From an uncultured Collinsella sp. (lineage in GTDB: Bacteria; Actinomycetota; Coriobacteriia; Coriobacteriales; Coriobacteriaceae), in NCBI GenBank assembly GCA_959599915.1, contig CAUGJE010000004.1, forward strand, positions 62,001 to 126,000: a stretch of 64,000 bases of DNA. The letters are read 5' to 3'. Positions within the stretch are counted from its first letter, which is position 1, and the number at the start of each line of letters is the position of its first letter. Positions 27,484 to 35,327 of the stretch are shown piece by piece. The notes below the pieces were generated by a model. The model was not told the origin of the DNA and made no database searches. It worked only from the letters and a program-made list of their open reading frames with translations. The position numbers and the translations under genes are program-made.

Positions 27484-29514
27484 CTACAGCTCGTTGGCCG
27501 CGTGATATGCCGTGCGAATGGCGCTCGCAATGTCGGCGGTGCGCTCGCCCGAGCAGTCGCCCACGCAGGTCACGGGCACCGTCACGCCGTCCAGGTCAAA
27601 CGCGTTGGCCCTGGAGCCCACGGCCATCACCACGTAATCGCAGGCGATCTTCACCGGCTCCTCGGCGCCGTCCTCGGTGGTGCGAACAGCCTCCACGCCC
27701 TCGTCGGTAATGGCGATCAGGCGGGTCTTCACGTGCTGCTCCACGTTGTGCTCGGCAAAGTCGCTCATGATCAGCGGCAGAATGGTCTCGGACTCGCCCG
27801 CGGCAATCTTGTCGAGCATCTCGACGATCGCCACCTCACAGCCGTGCTGCAGCAGGTACTCGGCAGTCTCGGTACCCACCAGGCCACCGCCAATGACGGC
27901 GACGCGGCCCGTAAGCTCCGCCTTGCCGGCCAGCACGTCCCAGCTCGAGACGACCTTGTCCGAATCGGCGCCGGATACGGGAATGACCACGTCGTGCGCG
28001 CCCACAGCCACAATCGCGGCGTCGGCGGCGTTGAGGTCCTCGGCGGTAGCGGCATGGTTGAGCTCAACCTTCACGCCCAGGCCGGGCAGAATCTTCTCGT
28101 AGTACTCGACCGAGCGCATGATCTCGTCCTTGCGCGGAGGCGCGGCCGCCAGCACAATCTGGCCGCCCAGATGGTCGCTCGCCTCATAGACGGTCACATC
28201 ATAGCCGCGCTTGGCCGCCACGCGCGCGGCCTCCAGGCCGGCAATGCCGCCGCCCACCACGGCGATCTTCTTGTCGCCCTCGCCCGGCTTGATGGCGATG
28301 GTCGCCTCGTCGCCGTTCTCGGCATTGAGCACGCACGAGATGTACTTGCGGTTTTGAATCGCATCGACGCAGCCCTTGTTGCAGTTGAGGCACTCGCGGA
28401 TGGGCTCACCCGTGGCGGCCTTCAGCGCAATGTCGGGGTCGCACATGAGCGAGCGGCCGTAGGCGATGATGTCGGCCGCGCCATCCTCCAGGATCTTCTC
28501 GCCGGCCTCGACCGAAACCACGCGGCCGACGGTTGCCACCGGCACGGAGACCAGGGCCTTAACGCGCTCGGCCACAGGCAGCGTCCAGTTGTAGGGCATG
28601 GCGCCCATGGGCGGAATGGTGTCGCCCATGTTACCGGTGTGGTTGGCCTGTGCGACCTGGATCATGTCGATGCCCGCGCCCTCGAGCAGCTTGGCGAACT
28701 CGCAGGCCTCGTCGGGCTGCAGGCCACCCTTGCCGCGCGGCGTGCCGTCGGGGTTCTCCATGATCACGGGGAGCTTGTACTCCACCATCAGCTGCGGCGC
28801 GGCTTCCTTAATGGAAGCGACGACCTCCAGCGCGTAGCGGACGCGGTTCTCGAACGAGCCACCGTACTCGTCGGTGCGCTGGTTGAGGATGGCCGAACAT
28901 AGCGAACCCACCAAGCGGTCGCCGTGGACCTCGATGGCGTCGATGCCAGCCTGCTGCGCGCGGGCGGCCGAGGCGGCGATAGCCTCCTTGATCTGGGTGA
29001 GCTGTTCCACGCTCGCCTCGTTCACAAAGTGCTGCATGTCGTGGTGCAGCTTGGCGTAGGCCTGCTTGCGAATCTCGTTGGACTCGGCCATCTTGGCGGC
29101 AAAGGTCTCCTCATCGCCGGCGGCCTTGGCCTCCTGCGCGGCCTTGGCGGCGGCCATGGAGCCCATGACCATGCGGCCGACGCCGGGGACGTCGTACTCG
29201 GGGTGGAACAGCTGCAGCGCGACCTTGGCGCCGTGCTTGTGGACGGCGTCGGCCAGGGCCTTAAACGTGGGGATCTGAGCGTCGGTCGCCAGCTTGGGCG
29301 TGGGGCTTGCGGTCATAACGGGAGCGACGTCGCCGATGACGATGTAGCTCACGCCGCCACGGGCCAGGCGCTCGTAAAAAGCCAGGCTGCGCTCGCCGAT
29401 GGAACCGTCGCGCTCCTCGTAGCCGGTGGTTAGCGGCGGGAACATAATGCGGTTCTTGAGCTCAAGGGGGCCAACCGTAATGGGCTGGAGCAGCTTGGAT
29501 GCAGGTGCGGTCAT
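27484..29514 (-). CDS. OYE-family NADH:flavin oxidoreductase with Fe-S cluster (FadH/BaiCD-like)
   Basis: 676 residues from ATG 29514; AGAGAGG is 7 nt upstream of it and too close to the other ATG at 29520. Residues about 5-350 form the Old Yellow Enzyme FMN barrel (KNRIMFPPLTTGYEER, the catalytic-type region IEVHGDRLVGSLCSAILNQR, EYGGSFENR). Then comes the 4Fe-4S motif CLNCNKGC with a fourth Cys in YISCVLN, and a two-dinucleotide-domain module with VVGGGIAGLEAA and VIGGGLVGTETAEY. This is the layout of 2,4-dienoyl-CoA reductase, BaiCD/BaiH and enoate reductases: NAD(P)H to FAD to Fe-S to FMN to an enone or enoate. The substrate cannot be told from sequence; steroids, bile acids and cinnamates are all used by gut relatives. 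Confidence 0.9.
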   Translation of the reverse strand: MTAPASKLLQPITVGPLELKNRIMFPPLTTGYEERDGSIGERSLAFYERLARGGVSYIVIGDVAPVMTASPTPKLATDAQIPTFKALADAVHKHGAKVALQLFHPEYDVPGVGRMVMGSMAAAKAAQEAKAAGDEETFAAKMAESNEIRKQAYAKLHHDMQHFVNEASVEQLTQIKEAIAASAARAQQAGIDAIEVHGDRLVGSLCSAILNQRTDEYGGSFENRVRYALEVVASIKEAAPQLMVEYKLPVIMENPDGTPRGKGGLQPDEACEFAKLLEGAGIDMIQVAQANHTGNMGDTIPPMGAMPYNWTLPVAERVKALVSVPVATVGRVVSVEAGEKILEDGAADIIAYGRSLMCDPDIALKAATGEPIRECLNCNKGCVDAIQNRKYISCVLNAENGDEATIAIKPGEGDKKIAVVGGGIAGLEAARVAAKRGYDVTVYEASDHLGGQIVLAAAPPRKDEIMRSVEYYEKILPGLGVKVELNHAATAEDLNAADAAIVAVGAHDVVIPVSGADSDKVVSSWDVLAGKAELTGRVAVIGGGLVGTETAEYLLQHGCEVAIVEMLDKIAAGESETILPLIMSDFAEHNVEQHVKTRLIAITDEGVEAVRTTEDGAEEPVKIACDYVVMAVGSRANAFDLDGVTVPVTCVGDCSGERTADIASAIRTAYHAANEL

Positions 29515-29651
29515 GGACATTCCTCTCTTGTAGGCGCGGCGGCGATGTTGCCGCGTAGTTGTCTAGAGGATATGGCATGGGAGCACAGTGGCGCAACGGA
29601 AATCGGCAGACAGCAGGTAGCGGCAGGTGGATGGGGCGGGGCCGGCTGCCG

Positions 29652-30118
29652 GTTTGTCTCGATCTGTAACAGTAAGACCCTATTTTGCCGAGCAACTGTT
29701 ACAGATCGAGACAAACCGAAACCGTCCCGGCGGAAAATCTCAATCTGTAACATCTACAGGCCAAAAACGACCCTAGATGTTACAGATCGAGACATTCCTC
29801 TCGACCCATCCTCAACAATCTAGATCTGTAACATCTGGACCCACTTTTGCCCCTTTACTGTTACAGATCGAGACAAACCAATCTAGCCTGCCGAAAGATC
29901 TAGATCTGTAACGGTTACTCGGCAAAATGGGCCCCAGATGTTACAAATCAAGACAAACGGGACCCGCCTGCAAGAAAATCTCAATCTGTAACAACAACTC
30001 GGCAAAATCCGTCCCTCATGTTACAGATTTAGACAAACCGTCCAGGCGGGGACTCAACATCTCAATCTGTAACACCTAGCCGCCCAAATCGGGTCTAGAT
30101 GTTACAGATCGAGATTTT
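29652..30118. repeat. Array 1 of periodic hairpins (six units, 80-81-nt period)
   Basis: Six units, each with left arm core ATCTGTAAC and right arm core GTTACAGAT. One right core (29940) reads GTTACAAAT. Left cores start at 29662, 29743, 29824, 29904, 29984 and 30065; right cores at 29698, 29779, 29860, 29940, 30020 and 30101. The left-to-right distance is 36 nt in every unit and the period is 80 or 81 nt. Arms extend to about 15 bp (TCTCRATCTGTAACA). Interiors share CGGCAAAAT in several units and appear reversed in units 1 and 3 relative to 4 and 5. The array lies upstream of the OYE gene and downstream of the tRNA terminator. Confidence 0.9.
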
Positions 30119-30164
30119 GTTTGAGAGGCCGAGAATTGGACCGAAAATACGGTCCCGGAATAAC

Positions 30165-30193
30165 AAAAAAGCTCGCCGGCTAGGCCGACGAGC
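30165..30193 (-). terminator. Rho-independent terminator of tRNA-fMet
   Basis: On the minus strand the stem GCTCGTCGGC/GCCGGCGAGC with a 3-nt loop is followed by six T residues, 11 nt past the tRNA CCA end. A second small hairpin (GGACCG/CGGTCC) lies at 30138-30155. Confidence 0.88.
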
Positions 30194-30203
30194 TGCAATT
30201 TCT

Positions 30204-30280
30204 TGGTCGCGGGGGCAGGATTTGAACCTACGACCTCCGGGTTATGAGCCCGGCGAGCTACCAGACTGCTCCACCCCGCA
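30204..30280 (-). tRNA. Initiator tRNA-Met (CAT anticodon)
   Basis: 77 nt with CCA encoded. The anticodon loop is CTCATAA in a CCGGG/CCCGG stem, giving the three G:C pairs that mark initiator tRNA. The D stem GAGC/GCTC has A11:U24, and the T arm is GTAGG-TTCAAAT-CCTGC. The acceptor stem pairs from position 2. Position 1 is U facing G72, a weak pair, where many bacterial initiators have a C1 mismatch. A promoter and a terminator flank it, so it is transcribed alone. Confidence 0.95.
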
Positions 30281-30311
30281 ATGTCTGGGCGCCTCATGTG
30301 CGCAAGAAAGA

Positions 30312-30340
30312 ATCTTACGCGGGAGTTCGGTAAACGGCAA
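30312..30340 (-). promoter_or_regulatory. Promoter of tRNA-fMet
   Basis: Minus-strand TTGCCG (30335-30340), exactly 17 nt, then TAAGAT (30312-30317). The predicted start is about 25 nt before the tRNA 5' end. Confidence 0.7.
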
Positions 30341-30434
30341 GGAAAATCTCGTAGAGCATAATTCCTTCATATTTAAACTCCTCAGCCCATATCACCGTCA
30401 ACGAATCGCAGTCGAGCGCCGTCGGCGACGCGTA

Positions 30435-30440
30435 TACAAT
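30435..30440 (+). promoter_or_regulatory. Candidate -10 box for coaX
   Basis: TACAAT within TATACAAT, 36 nt before the coaX ATG. At 17 nt upstream is TCGAGC, a poor -35. Confidence 0.45.
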
Positions 30441-30476
30441 GGTGCGCGTCCTTTTACGCCGACACCTGGAGTAGAC

Positions 30477-31250
30477 ATGCTGCTCGCTATCGATATGGGA
30501 AACACGCAGACGGCCATGGGCCTGTTTGACGGAGACGAGCTGGTGCAGTCATGGCGCATGCCCACCGACCGCTCCTATACCGCCGACGAGATCCACGTGC
30601 GCCTGATGGGCTTCTTTAAGATGTACGACCTCTCGCTCAACGCGGTCGATGCGATTGCCTTTGCCGGCGTGGTGCCGCAGCTCTCGCGCGAGTGGCACGC
30701 CGTGGCCGACCGCATCGCGGCAGACGCCATCGTCATTGGGCCACAGACGGCCGCGGTGACCAAGCTGCGGGCGGCGCGTCCCCAGGCCGTTGGTGCCGAC
30801 CGCATCGCCAACGCCGTCGCTGCCGAGACCTTCTACGGCGCCCCGGCGATCGTGGTGGACTTTGGCACCGCAACCAATATCGACGTCATCGACGAGGACG
30901 GCTATTACATTGGCGGAGCGATTGCGCCGGGCATCCGCATTTCGATGGACGCGCTCGCCGCCCGAGCCGCCAAGCTCGCCAGCGTTCCGCTTGAGGCACC
31001 CGAGCACGTCATCGGCCGCGATACCGAGGAGTGCATCAAAGTCGGCGCCGTAACGGGCGCCGCAGCCATGGCCGAGGGCCTGGTCGCCCGCATGAAGCGC
31101 GAGCTGGGGCGCGAGGACGCCACCGTTATCGCCACAGGCGGTCTCGCCAGCATCGTCGCCGATTCGACCGACGCCTTCGACGTGGTCGACGGGCGGCTCA
31201 CTATCAAAGGCATCTGCGAAATCTACCGCCGCATGCAGAGGCTGGGGTAA
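30477..31250 (+). CDS. coaX: Type III pantothenate kinase
   Basis: 257 residues. ATG 30477 is preceded by GGAG at 7 nt; the longer frame from 30099 crosses the tRNA gene and is rejected. N-terminal phosphate-binding MLLAIDMGNTQT, the GADR motif (residues about 105-108; AVGADRIAN) and VVDFGTATNID are the hallmarks of CoaX (acetate kinase/Hsp70 fold). It phosphorylates pantothenate with ATP in the first step of CoA synthesis, usually with a monovalent-cation requirement and no feedback inhibition by CoA. Stands alone between the tRNA gene and a convergent ATPase gene. Confidence 0.95.
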   Translation: MLLAIDMGNTQTAMGLFDGDELVQSWRMPTDRSYTADEIHVRLMGFFKMYDLSLNAVDAIAFAGVVPQLSREWHAVADRIAADAIVIGPQTAAVTKLRAARPQAVGADRIANAVAAETFYGAPAIVVDFGTATNIDVIDEDGYYIGGAIAPGIRISMDALAARAAKLASVPLEAPEHVIGRDTEECIKVGAVTGAAAMAEGLVARMKRELGREDATVIATGGLASIVADSTDAFDVVDGRLTIKGICEIYRRMQRLG

Positions 31251-31295
31251 GGCGGGGTTTAAGTCGAGCGCGAGCGGCGAACTAGGCAACGCATC

Positions 31296-31344
31296 GGTCC
31301 TATTCCTCAAAATCGAAATTTTTTCGATTTTGAGGAATAGGACC
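31296..31344. repeat. Perfect 23-bp palindrome, ATTCCTCAAAA family, copy 1
   Basis: Arm GGTCCTATTCCTCAAAATCG-AAA at 31296-31318 and its exact complement at 31322-31344 around a 3-nt loop. It lies between convergent coaX and the DUF4143 ATPase, 6 nt before the latter's stop. Other copies are at 32573 and 32659, on the far side of that gene. Confidence 0.88.
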
Positions 31345-31349
31345 TTTTG

Positions 31350-32546
31350 CTAAGCCTCGCCGCACAACCACCTCGCCAGGTCCACGATCTGCACCCCATT
31401 GCGGTCCGTGGCCTCGTGATGCGTGCGGGCGAGAATCATCTTGGGGTACGCGTCGCCAATGCTCAGCAGTGGTGAAATCTCGCGTTCAAATGTCTTATCC
31501 GAGCTGATATCGTCGCTCACCTGAATATAGAGCTTCTCGCTCCGTTTGATTGCTACAAAGTCTATTTCATTTTTATAGAGCACGCCGACGTATACCTCGT
31601 ATCCGCGGCGCAGCAGCTCGACTGCCACCATGTTCTCGTATACGCGTCCCCAATCCATATCACGTGTACCAAGAAGCGCATATTTAAACGCATGGTCTGC
31701 CAGGTAATACTTCTCGCCGCTCTTAAGGTATTTTTTGCCGCGAATGTCGTACCGACGAACTTTATAGAAGGCAAACGCATCACACAGGTACCCCATGTAC
31801 GCACCGACCGTTTTGTTCGTTATCTTTAGCCCATCTGCGTTCAAAACATCCGTAATGTTGCGTGCCGACGTTATGTTGGAGACGTTGTCCATCATGTAAT
31901 CGGCAATGCGCAGCAGTGCCGATTCGTTTCTCACGTTATGCCGCTGCACGATATCCCTCACGATGAGCGTTTTGAAGACATTGGAGAGATATTGGTAGCG
32001 CTGCTCCTGCAGTGGATAAGGGTAAGAGCCGGACATACCACCGGTTCTCGCGTACTCATCGAAGTCGCGATCGACCTCGCCCTCGTCACTATAGAAGCGA
32101 TACTCCTCAAACGAGAATGGGAAAACCTCGATCTCGAACGTGCGCCCCGTAAAGAGCGTCGACAGATCGCTCGACAGCAAAAAAGCGTTCGATCCGGTGA
32201 TGAAGATGTCGTACTGCTCGGATGCATGGAGGCTGTTGATCGCGCGTTCAAAGCCGTCGCACATCTGAACCTCGTCGATAAGCAGGAAGTTTTGCTTGCC
32301 GGACACTCGATGCTCTTTCACACAGGCGAGCAGGGCATGATATTCGAGCAGGCCCTCGAACTCGTCGAGGTTGTAATTGATATGGATGACATTCGAATTG
32401 GACAGATTTGCCTCCACGTAATCGCGGAGGGCCTCGAGCAATTTTGACTTACCGCTACGGCGAATGCCCGTTATGACCTTGATGTCCGGTACGCCAATAA
32501 GGCTCGTCAACGTGTCCATATATGACGTTCTATTGATGAGTTTCAT
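31350..32546 (-). CDS. AAA_14/DUF4143 family ATP-binding protein
   Basis: 398 residues. Walker A GIRRSGKS at 27-34, Walker B region FLLIDEVQMCDG at about 86-97, and sensor region ITGSNAFLLSSD, as in the AAA_14 domain. A C-terminal DUF4143 part (about 200-398) contains GAYMGYLCDAFAFYKVRRYD and a PD-(D/E)XK-like stretch (YENMVAVELLRRGYEVYVG then EIDFVA). Such proteins are widespread in anaerobes with no settled function. It is monocistronic and bracketed by copies of one palindrome family at 31296-31344, 32573-32613 and 32659-32700, suggesting arrival or maintenance as a unit. Confidence 0.85.
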   Translation of the reverse strand: MKLINRTSYMDTLTSLIGVPDIKVITGIRRSGKSKLLEALRDYVEANLSNSNVIHINYNLDEFEGLLEYHALLACVKEHRVSGKQNFLLIDEVQMCDGFERAINSLHASEQYDIFITGSNAFLLSSDLSTLFTGRTFEIEVFPFSFEEYRFYSDEGEVDRDFDEYARTGGMSGSYPYPLQEQRYQYLSNVFKTLIVRDIVQRHNVRNESALLRIADYMMDNVSNITSARNITDVLNADGLKITNKTVGAYMGYLCDAFAFYKVRRYDIRGKKYLKSGEKYYLADHAFKYALLGTRDMDWGRVYENMVAVELLRRGYEVYVGVLYKNEIDFVAIKRSEKLYIQVSDDISSDKTFEREISPLLSIGDAYPKMILARTHHEATDRNGVQIVDLARWLCGEA

Positions 32547-32572
32547 TGGTGCCTCCCTGCGGTCTTCTATCG

Positions 32573-32613
32573 CTATTCCTCAAAAACGAAAATAATTCAG
32601 TTTTGAGGAATAG
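32573..32613. repeat. Palindrome, ATTCCTCAAAA family, copy 2
   Basis: Arms CTATTCCTCAAAA-C and GTTTTGAGGAATAG with a short AT-rich centre (ACGAAAATAATTCA). It lies 27 nt upstream of the DUF4143 ATPase start. Confidence 0.82.
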
Positions 32614-32658
32614 ACTCTGCAACGAATATACCTCGTTAAAGGCCGAGCTGGCTTAATT

Positions 32659-32700
32659 CTATTCCTCAAAATCGAAAGATTTTCAGTTTTGAGGAATAGG
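32659..32700. repeat. Palindrome, ATTCCTCAAAA family, copy 3
   Basis: CTATTCCTCAAAATCGAAA facing TTTCAGTTTTGAGGAATAG with one mismatched region. It lies 46 nt from copy 2, so two copies sit in tandem upstream of the ATPase gene. Confidence 0.82.
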
Positions 32701-32728
32701 GTGCTGACAACCCATTCCCCAGACAAGC

Positions 32729-32761
32729 AAGACCCTCCCCGGCACAGCCGAGAAGGGTCTT
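32729..32761 (-). terminator. Terminator hairpin after the folPK / biotin-ligase-like operon
   Basis: AAGACCCTCCCCGGC and GCCGAGAAGGGTCTT form a 15-bp stem with two mismatches and a 3-nt loop. The T tract is weak. It lies 37 nt past the stop at 32798. Confidence 0.65.
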
Positions 32762-32797
32762 GTTGTCATCGTTATCTTTGAGTGCGGGCGCCGCGCG

Positions 32798-33499
32798 CTA
32801 CAGCCCGCGAATGCGCACGGCCTCGGGCGGAAACTCTTGCTCGCCGGCGTCAGTCTTAATGGTCGCGCGGCCCCAGATGTCCAGGCCCGCAAACACGCCG
32901 ACCGCGAGCGGCAGGCCGTTGGGCGACACCGCCGCGACCTGACGACCCAGCAGCGGCACCATATCGAAATACTCGCCCAGCACCGGGGCCAGCGGGCCGG
33001 CAGCGCCCTGTGGTGTGTTGGCGGCAACCGCCCAGGCGTCAACGCGAGCGAGCACCGCCGCGGCCAATGCCTCGACCAGTACCTCGTCGCCCATATCCAC
33101 GCCGAGCTCGCCCAGTGCCGAACGCTCAATATCCACCGTCACCGCGGCAAACATGCCCGCGGCACCGGCACCGCCGTTGACGGCGACGCGCGCGAGCGAC
33201 GTCTCAAACGCAGGCGCGCCGCACACGATGCCACTCGGCCACTGGATGCCCACCTTGCCGGCAAGCCCCAGGCCCGGCGTTGCGGCCGTGCCCGCGAGCG
33301 CGTCCATCATGCCCATTGCGGCCACAAACGGCAGGCCGTGGAAGGCGTGCATGTTCACATCGGGGCGCACGACCAGCGAAAACGTCAGCGATGCATCGCC
33401 CGCGCTCCACGCGCACCGGCCCGCGGACATGCCCTCGCGGCCCGCGTCACGCGCCGCGTCGAGCTCGGTACCGGCGACAACAGCATTCATCTCGATCAT
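32798..33499 (-). CDS. Degenerate biotin-protein-ligase-like protein
   Basis: 233 residues. The fold order of a BirA catalytic domain can be followed: SLTFSLVVRPDVN, LPFVAAMGMMDAL, then KVGIQWPSGIV, which aligns with the family KWPNDI motif, and a C-terminal GLDIWGRATIKTDAGEQEF that matches the BPL C-terminal SH3-like domain. Key catalytic features are altered: the biotinyl-AMP loop GRGRxGR is absent, and KWPND reads QWPSG. It has no DNA-binding N-terminus. It starts directly after the folPK stop and is cotranscribed with it. It is probably not an active ligase; function unknown. Confidence 0.65.
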   Translation of the reverse strand: MIEMNAVVAGTELDAARDAGREGMSAGRCAWSAGDASLTFSLVVRPDVNMHAFHGLPFVAAMGMMDALAGTAATPGLGLAGKVGIQWPSGIVCGAPAFETSLARVAVNGGAGAAGMFAAVTVDIERSALGELGVDMGDEVLVEALAAAVLARVDAWAVAANTPQGAAGPLAPVLGEYFDMVPLLGRQVAAVSPNGLPLAVGVFAGLDIWGRATIKTDAGEQEFPPEAVRIRGL

Positions 33500-35233
33500 C
33501 TACATACGCCCCAATTCGCCCACGATATGGCCCACGCGATCCTCGGGCTCCTTGACCTCGACGCCGTTGAAGCGGAAGAACCGCGCCGGGTCGTGCATCA
33601 GGTCCTCGAGCGGCACCAGCACAAAGTCGCGCTCGCCGATCAGCGGATGCGGCAGGCGCAGCTTTTTGCCGCCGTGAGTCTCGCCATCCATCCACAGCAG
33701 GTCCAAGTCGATAGTGCGTGGGCCGTTGACCTTAGCCTTCTTGGAACGGTCGCGGCCCAGCTCGAGCTCGATCTTCTGCAGCTCGTCGAGCAGCACCAGC
33801 GGCGCCAGCTCGGTTTTGATCTCGATAACGGCGTTGGCAAACGCGTCCTGGCGCGTCTCGTAGGCCGGCTCGCTCTCGTAGATGCGCGAGGAGTTGGACA
33901 CGCAGGTGAGCGGGATCTCGGCAATCATGTCGCGGGCGGCGCGGATGTTGTCGCAGCGATGCCCCAGGTTGGAACCCACGGCCACAAACGCGCGACGTGG
34001 CTGCGGCTTGGCGACAGCCCAGTAACCGTTCAGGAACTGCGCGAAACCGGTGACGTCGTGCACGCGCACGATGTTGGCACCGGCCTGGATGGCGCCCAGG
34101 CACACGCCAAACGTGGCGGCATCGCGCGCGGCGGCCTCGGTCACGCCCGAGACGGCGCCCACAAAACGCTTGCGCGACACGGCGCACATGAGCGGATAGC
34201 CCAGCGACGCCATCTTGGCGGTCTCGCGCTGGATGACGATATCCTCGTTGGCCGTCTTGCCAAAGCCCGGACCGGGATCGATGCAGATGCGGTCGCGCGA
34301 CACGCCGGCATGGATGAGCGTGCGGGCCTGATCGGACAGAAAGCCCATGACGCGGCGCATGATGGGCGCCGAATCGGGCAGGGTAAAGCGGCGGAGCTGC
34401 GAGGTGGGCACATAGGCTTCCTCACGGCGGGCACTGCGGCGCATCATGGCGGCCAGGTGGTCGCTGGGCTCTGGTGTGGCTTCGGTAGCTGCGGGCACGG
34501 TCTCGGGTGCAGCGGCGGCAGGGGCAGCCTGCTCGGCAGTCGGCGTCTCTGGCTCGTCAACAGGCTCGGGCGCGGGCTCCGATTCGCCAAACGGCAGCGA
34601 GGGCTGCACCACGCCACCCGGGAGCTTTGCCTCGGGCTTAGGGTCGCCCAACAACTTGCCGCGACGGCGGCGAGCGGGCTTCTCAGCCTCGCGCGCAGCC
34701 TCGGCGGCCGCCTCGCGCGCCTTCTCGGCAACAAACGCCGCGGCCGAAGTATCGAGCTGCACCGTCGCGTGCGTACGAGCGGGTGCGGCGACCTCGCCGG
34801 CGTGCATTACGATGACGCCGCAGGTGCTCGTCTTAACGAACTCGACCATCTTGGGGTCGGTGAAGCCCGTCACATCGTTGACAATCGAAGCACCGCAGCG
34901 CACCGCCGCCTTGGCAACCGCCACATGACGCGTATCGATCGAGACGATAGCGCCCTCTTTGGCGAGCGCGCGCACGACGGGCAGCACGCGACGCGCCTCC
35001 TCGTCGGGGTTGACCGGGGTAAAGCCGGGGCGCGTGGACTCGCCGCCCACGTCGATGATGTCGGCGCCGGCATCGAGCATCGCCAGGCCGTACTCGATGG
35101 CGGCATCCGGGTCGAAGTGCTCCCCGCCGTCGCTAAACGAATCGGGCGTCACATTGAGGACGCCCATGATGCGCGGACGATCAAAGCTGAGCTCGTACTT
35201 TCCGCACCGCCATGTCTTGCTGTCGTTCGCCAT
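33500..35233 (-). CDS. Fused dihydropteroate synthase - HPPK with inserted segment
   Basis: 577 residues from ATG 35233, which has AGGAGG 6 nt upstream. Residues about 1-145 and 286-410 form the DHPS barrel (IMGVLNVTPDSFSDGG, DVGGESTRPG, IVNDVTG, IVMHAG; then ICIDPGPGFGKT, AVSRKRFVGA). Residues about 148-285 are an Ala/Pro/Glu-rich insertion containing KPARRRRGK. Residues about 414-577 are HPPK (FVAVGSNLGHR, GPRTIDLDLLW, LPHPLI). The two enzymes make 7,8-dihydropteroate from 6-hydroxymethyl-dihydropterin and pABA. The insertion falls in a barrel loop after the MH motif. No folE or folB gene is adjacent. Confidence 0.93.
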   Translation of the reverse strand: MANDSKTWRCGKYELSFDRPRIMGVLNVTPDSFSDGGEHFDPDAAIEYGLAMLDAGADIIDVGGESTRPGFTPVNPDEEARRVLPVVRALAKEGAIVSIDTRHVAVAKAAVRCGASIVNDVTGFTDPKMVEFVKTSTCGVIVMHAGEVAAPARTHATVQLDTSAAAFVAEKAREAAAEAAREAEKPARRRRGKLLGDPKPEAKLPGGVVQPSLPFGESEPAPEPVDEPETPTAEQAAPAAAAPETVPAATEATPEPSDHLAAMMRRSARREEAYVPTSQLRRFTLPDSAPIMRRVMGFLSDQARTLIHAGVSRDRICIDPGPGFGKTANEDIVIQRETAKMASLGYPLMCAVSRKRFVGAVSGVTEAAARDAATFGVCLGAIQAGANIVRVHDVTGFAQFLNGYWAVAKPQPRRAFVAVGSNLGHRCDNIRAARDMIAEIPLTCVSNSSRIYESEPAYETRQDAFANAVIEIKTELAPLVLLDELQKIELELGRDRSKKAKVNGPRTIDLDLLWMDGETHGGKKLRLPHPLIGERDFVLVPLEDLMHDPARFFRFNGVEVKEPEDRVGHIVGELGRM

Positions 35234-35327
35234 GAACATCCTCCTAAAATGCCCACGCCGCCGCGCTCGGGCGCTGACGGCGGGGTCGCTTTGCAATCAG
35301 TCTTTCTATTGTATCCGCGCGCGCGGA

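Noticed and set aside
29652..30118. CRISPR array
   Set aside because: The conserved pieces are inverted partners of 9-15 nt, not direct repeats of 25 nt or more, and there are no cas genes. Unit interiors share motifs, unlike spacers.
30099..30476. Extended N-terminus of coaX
   Set aside because: The extension would read across the tRNA-fMet gene; ATG 30477 has a ribosome site and the family's first residues.
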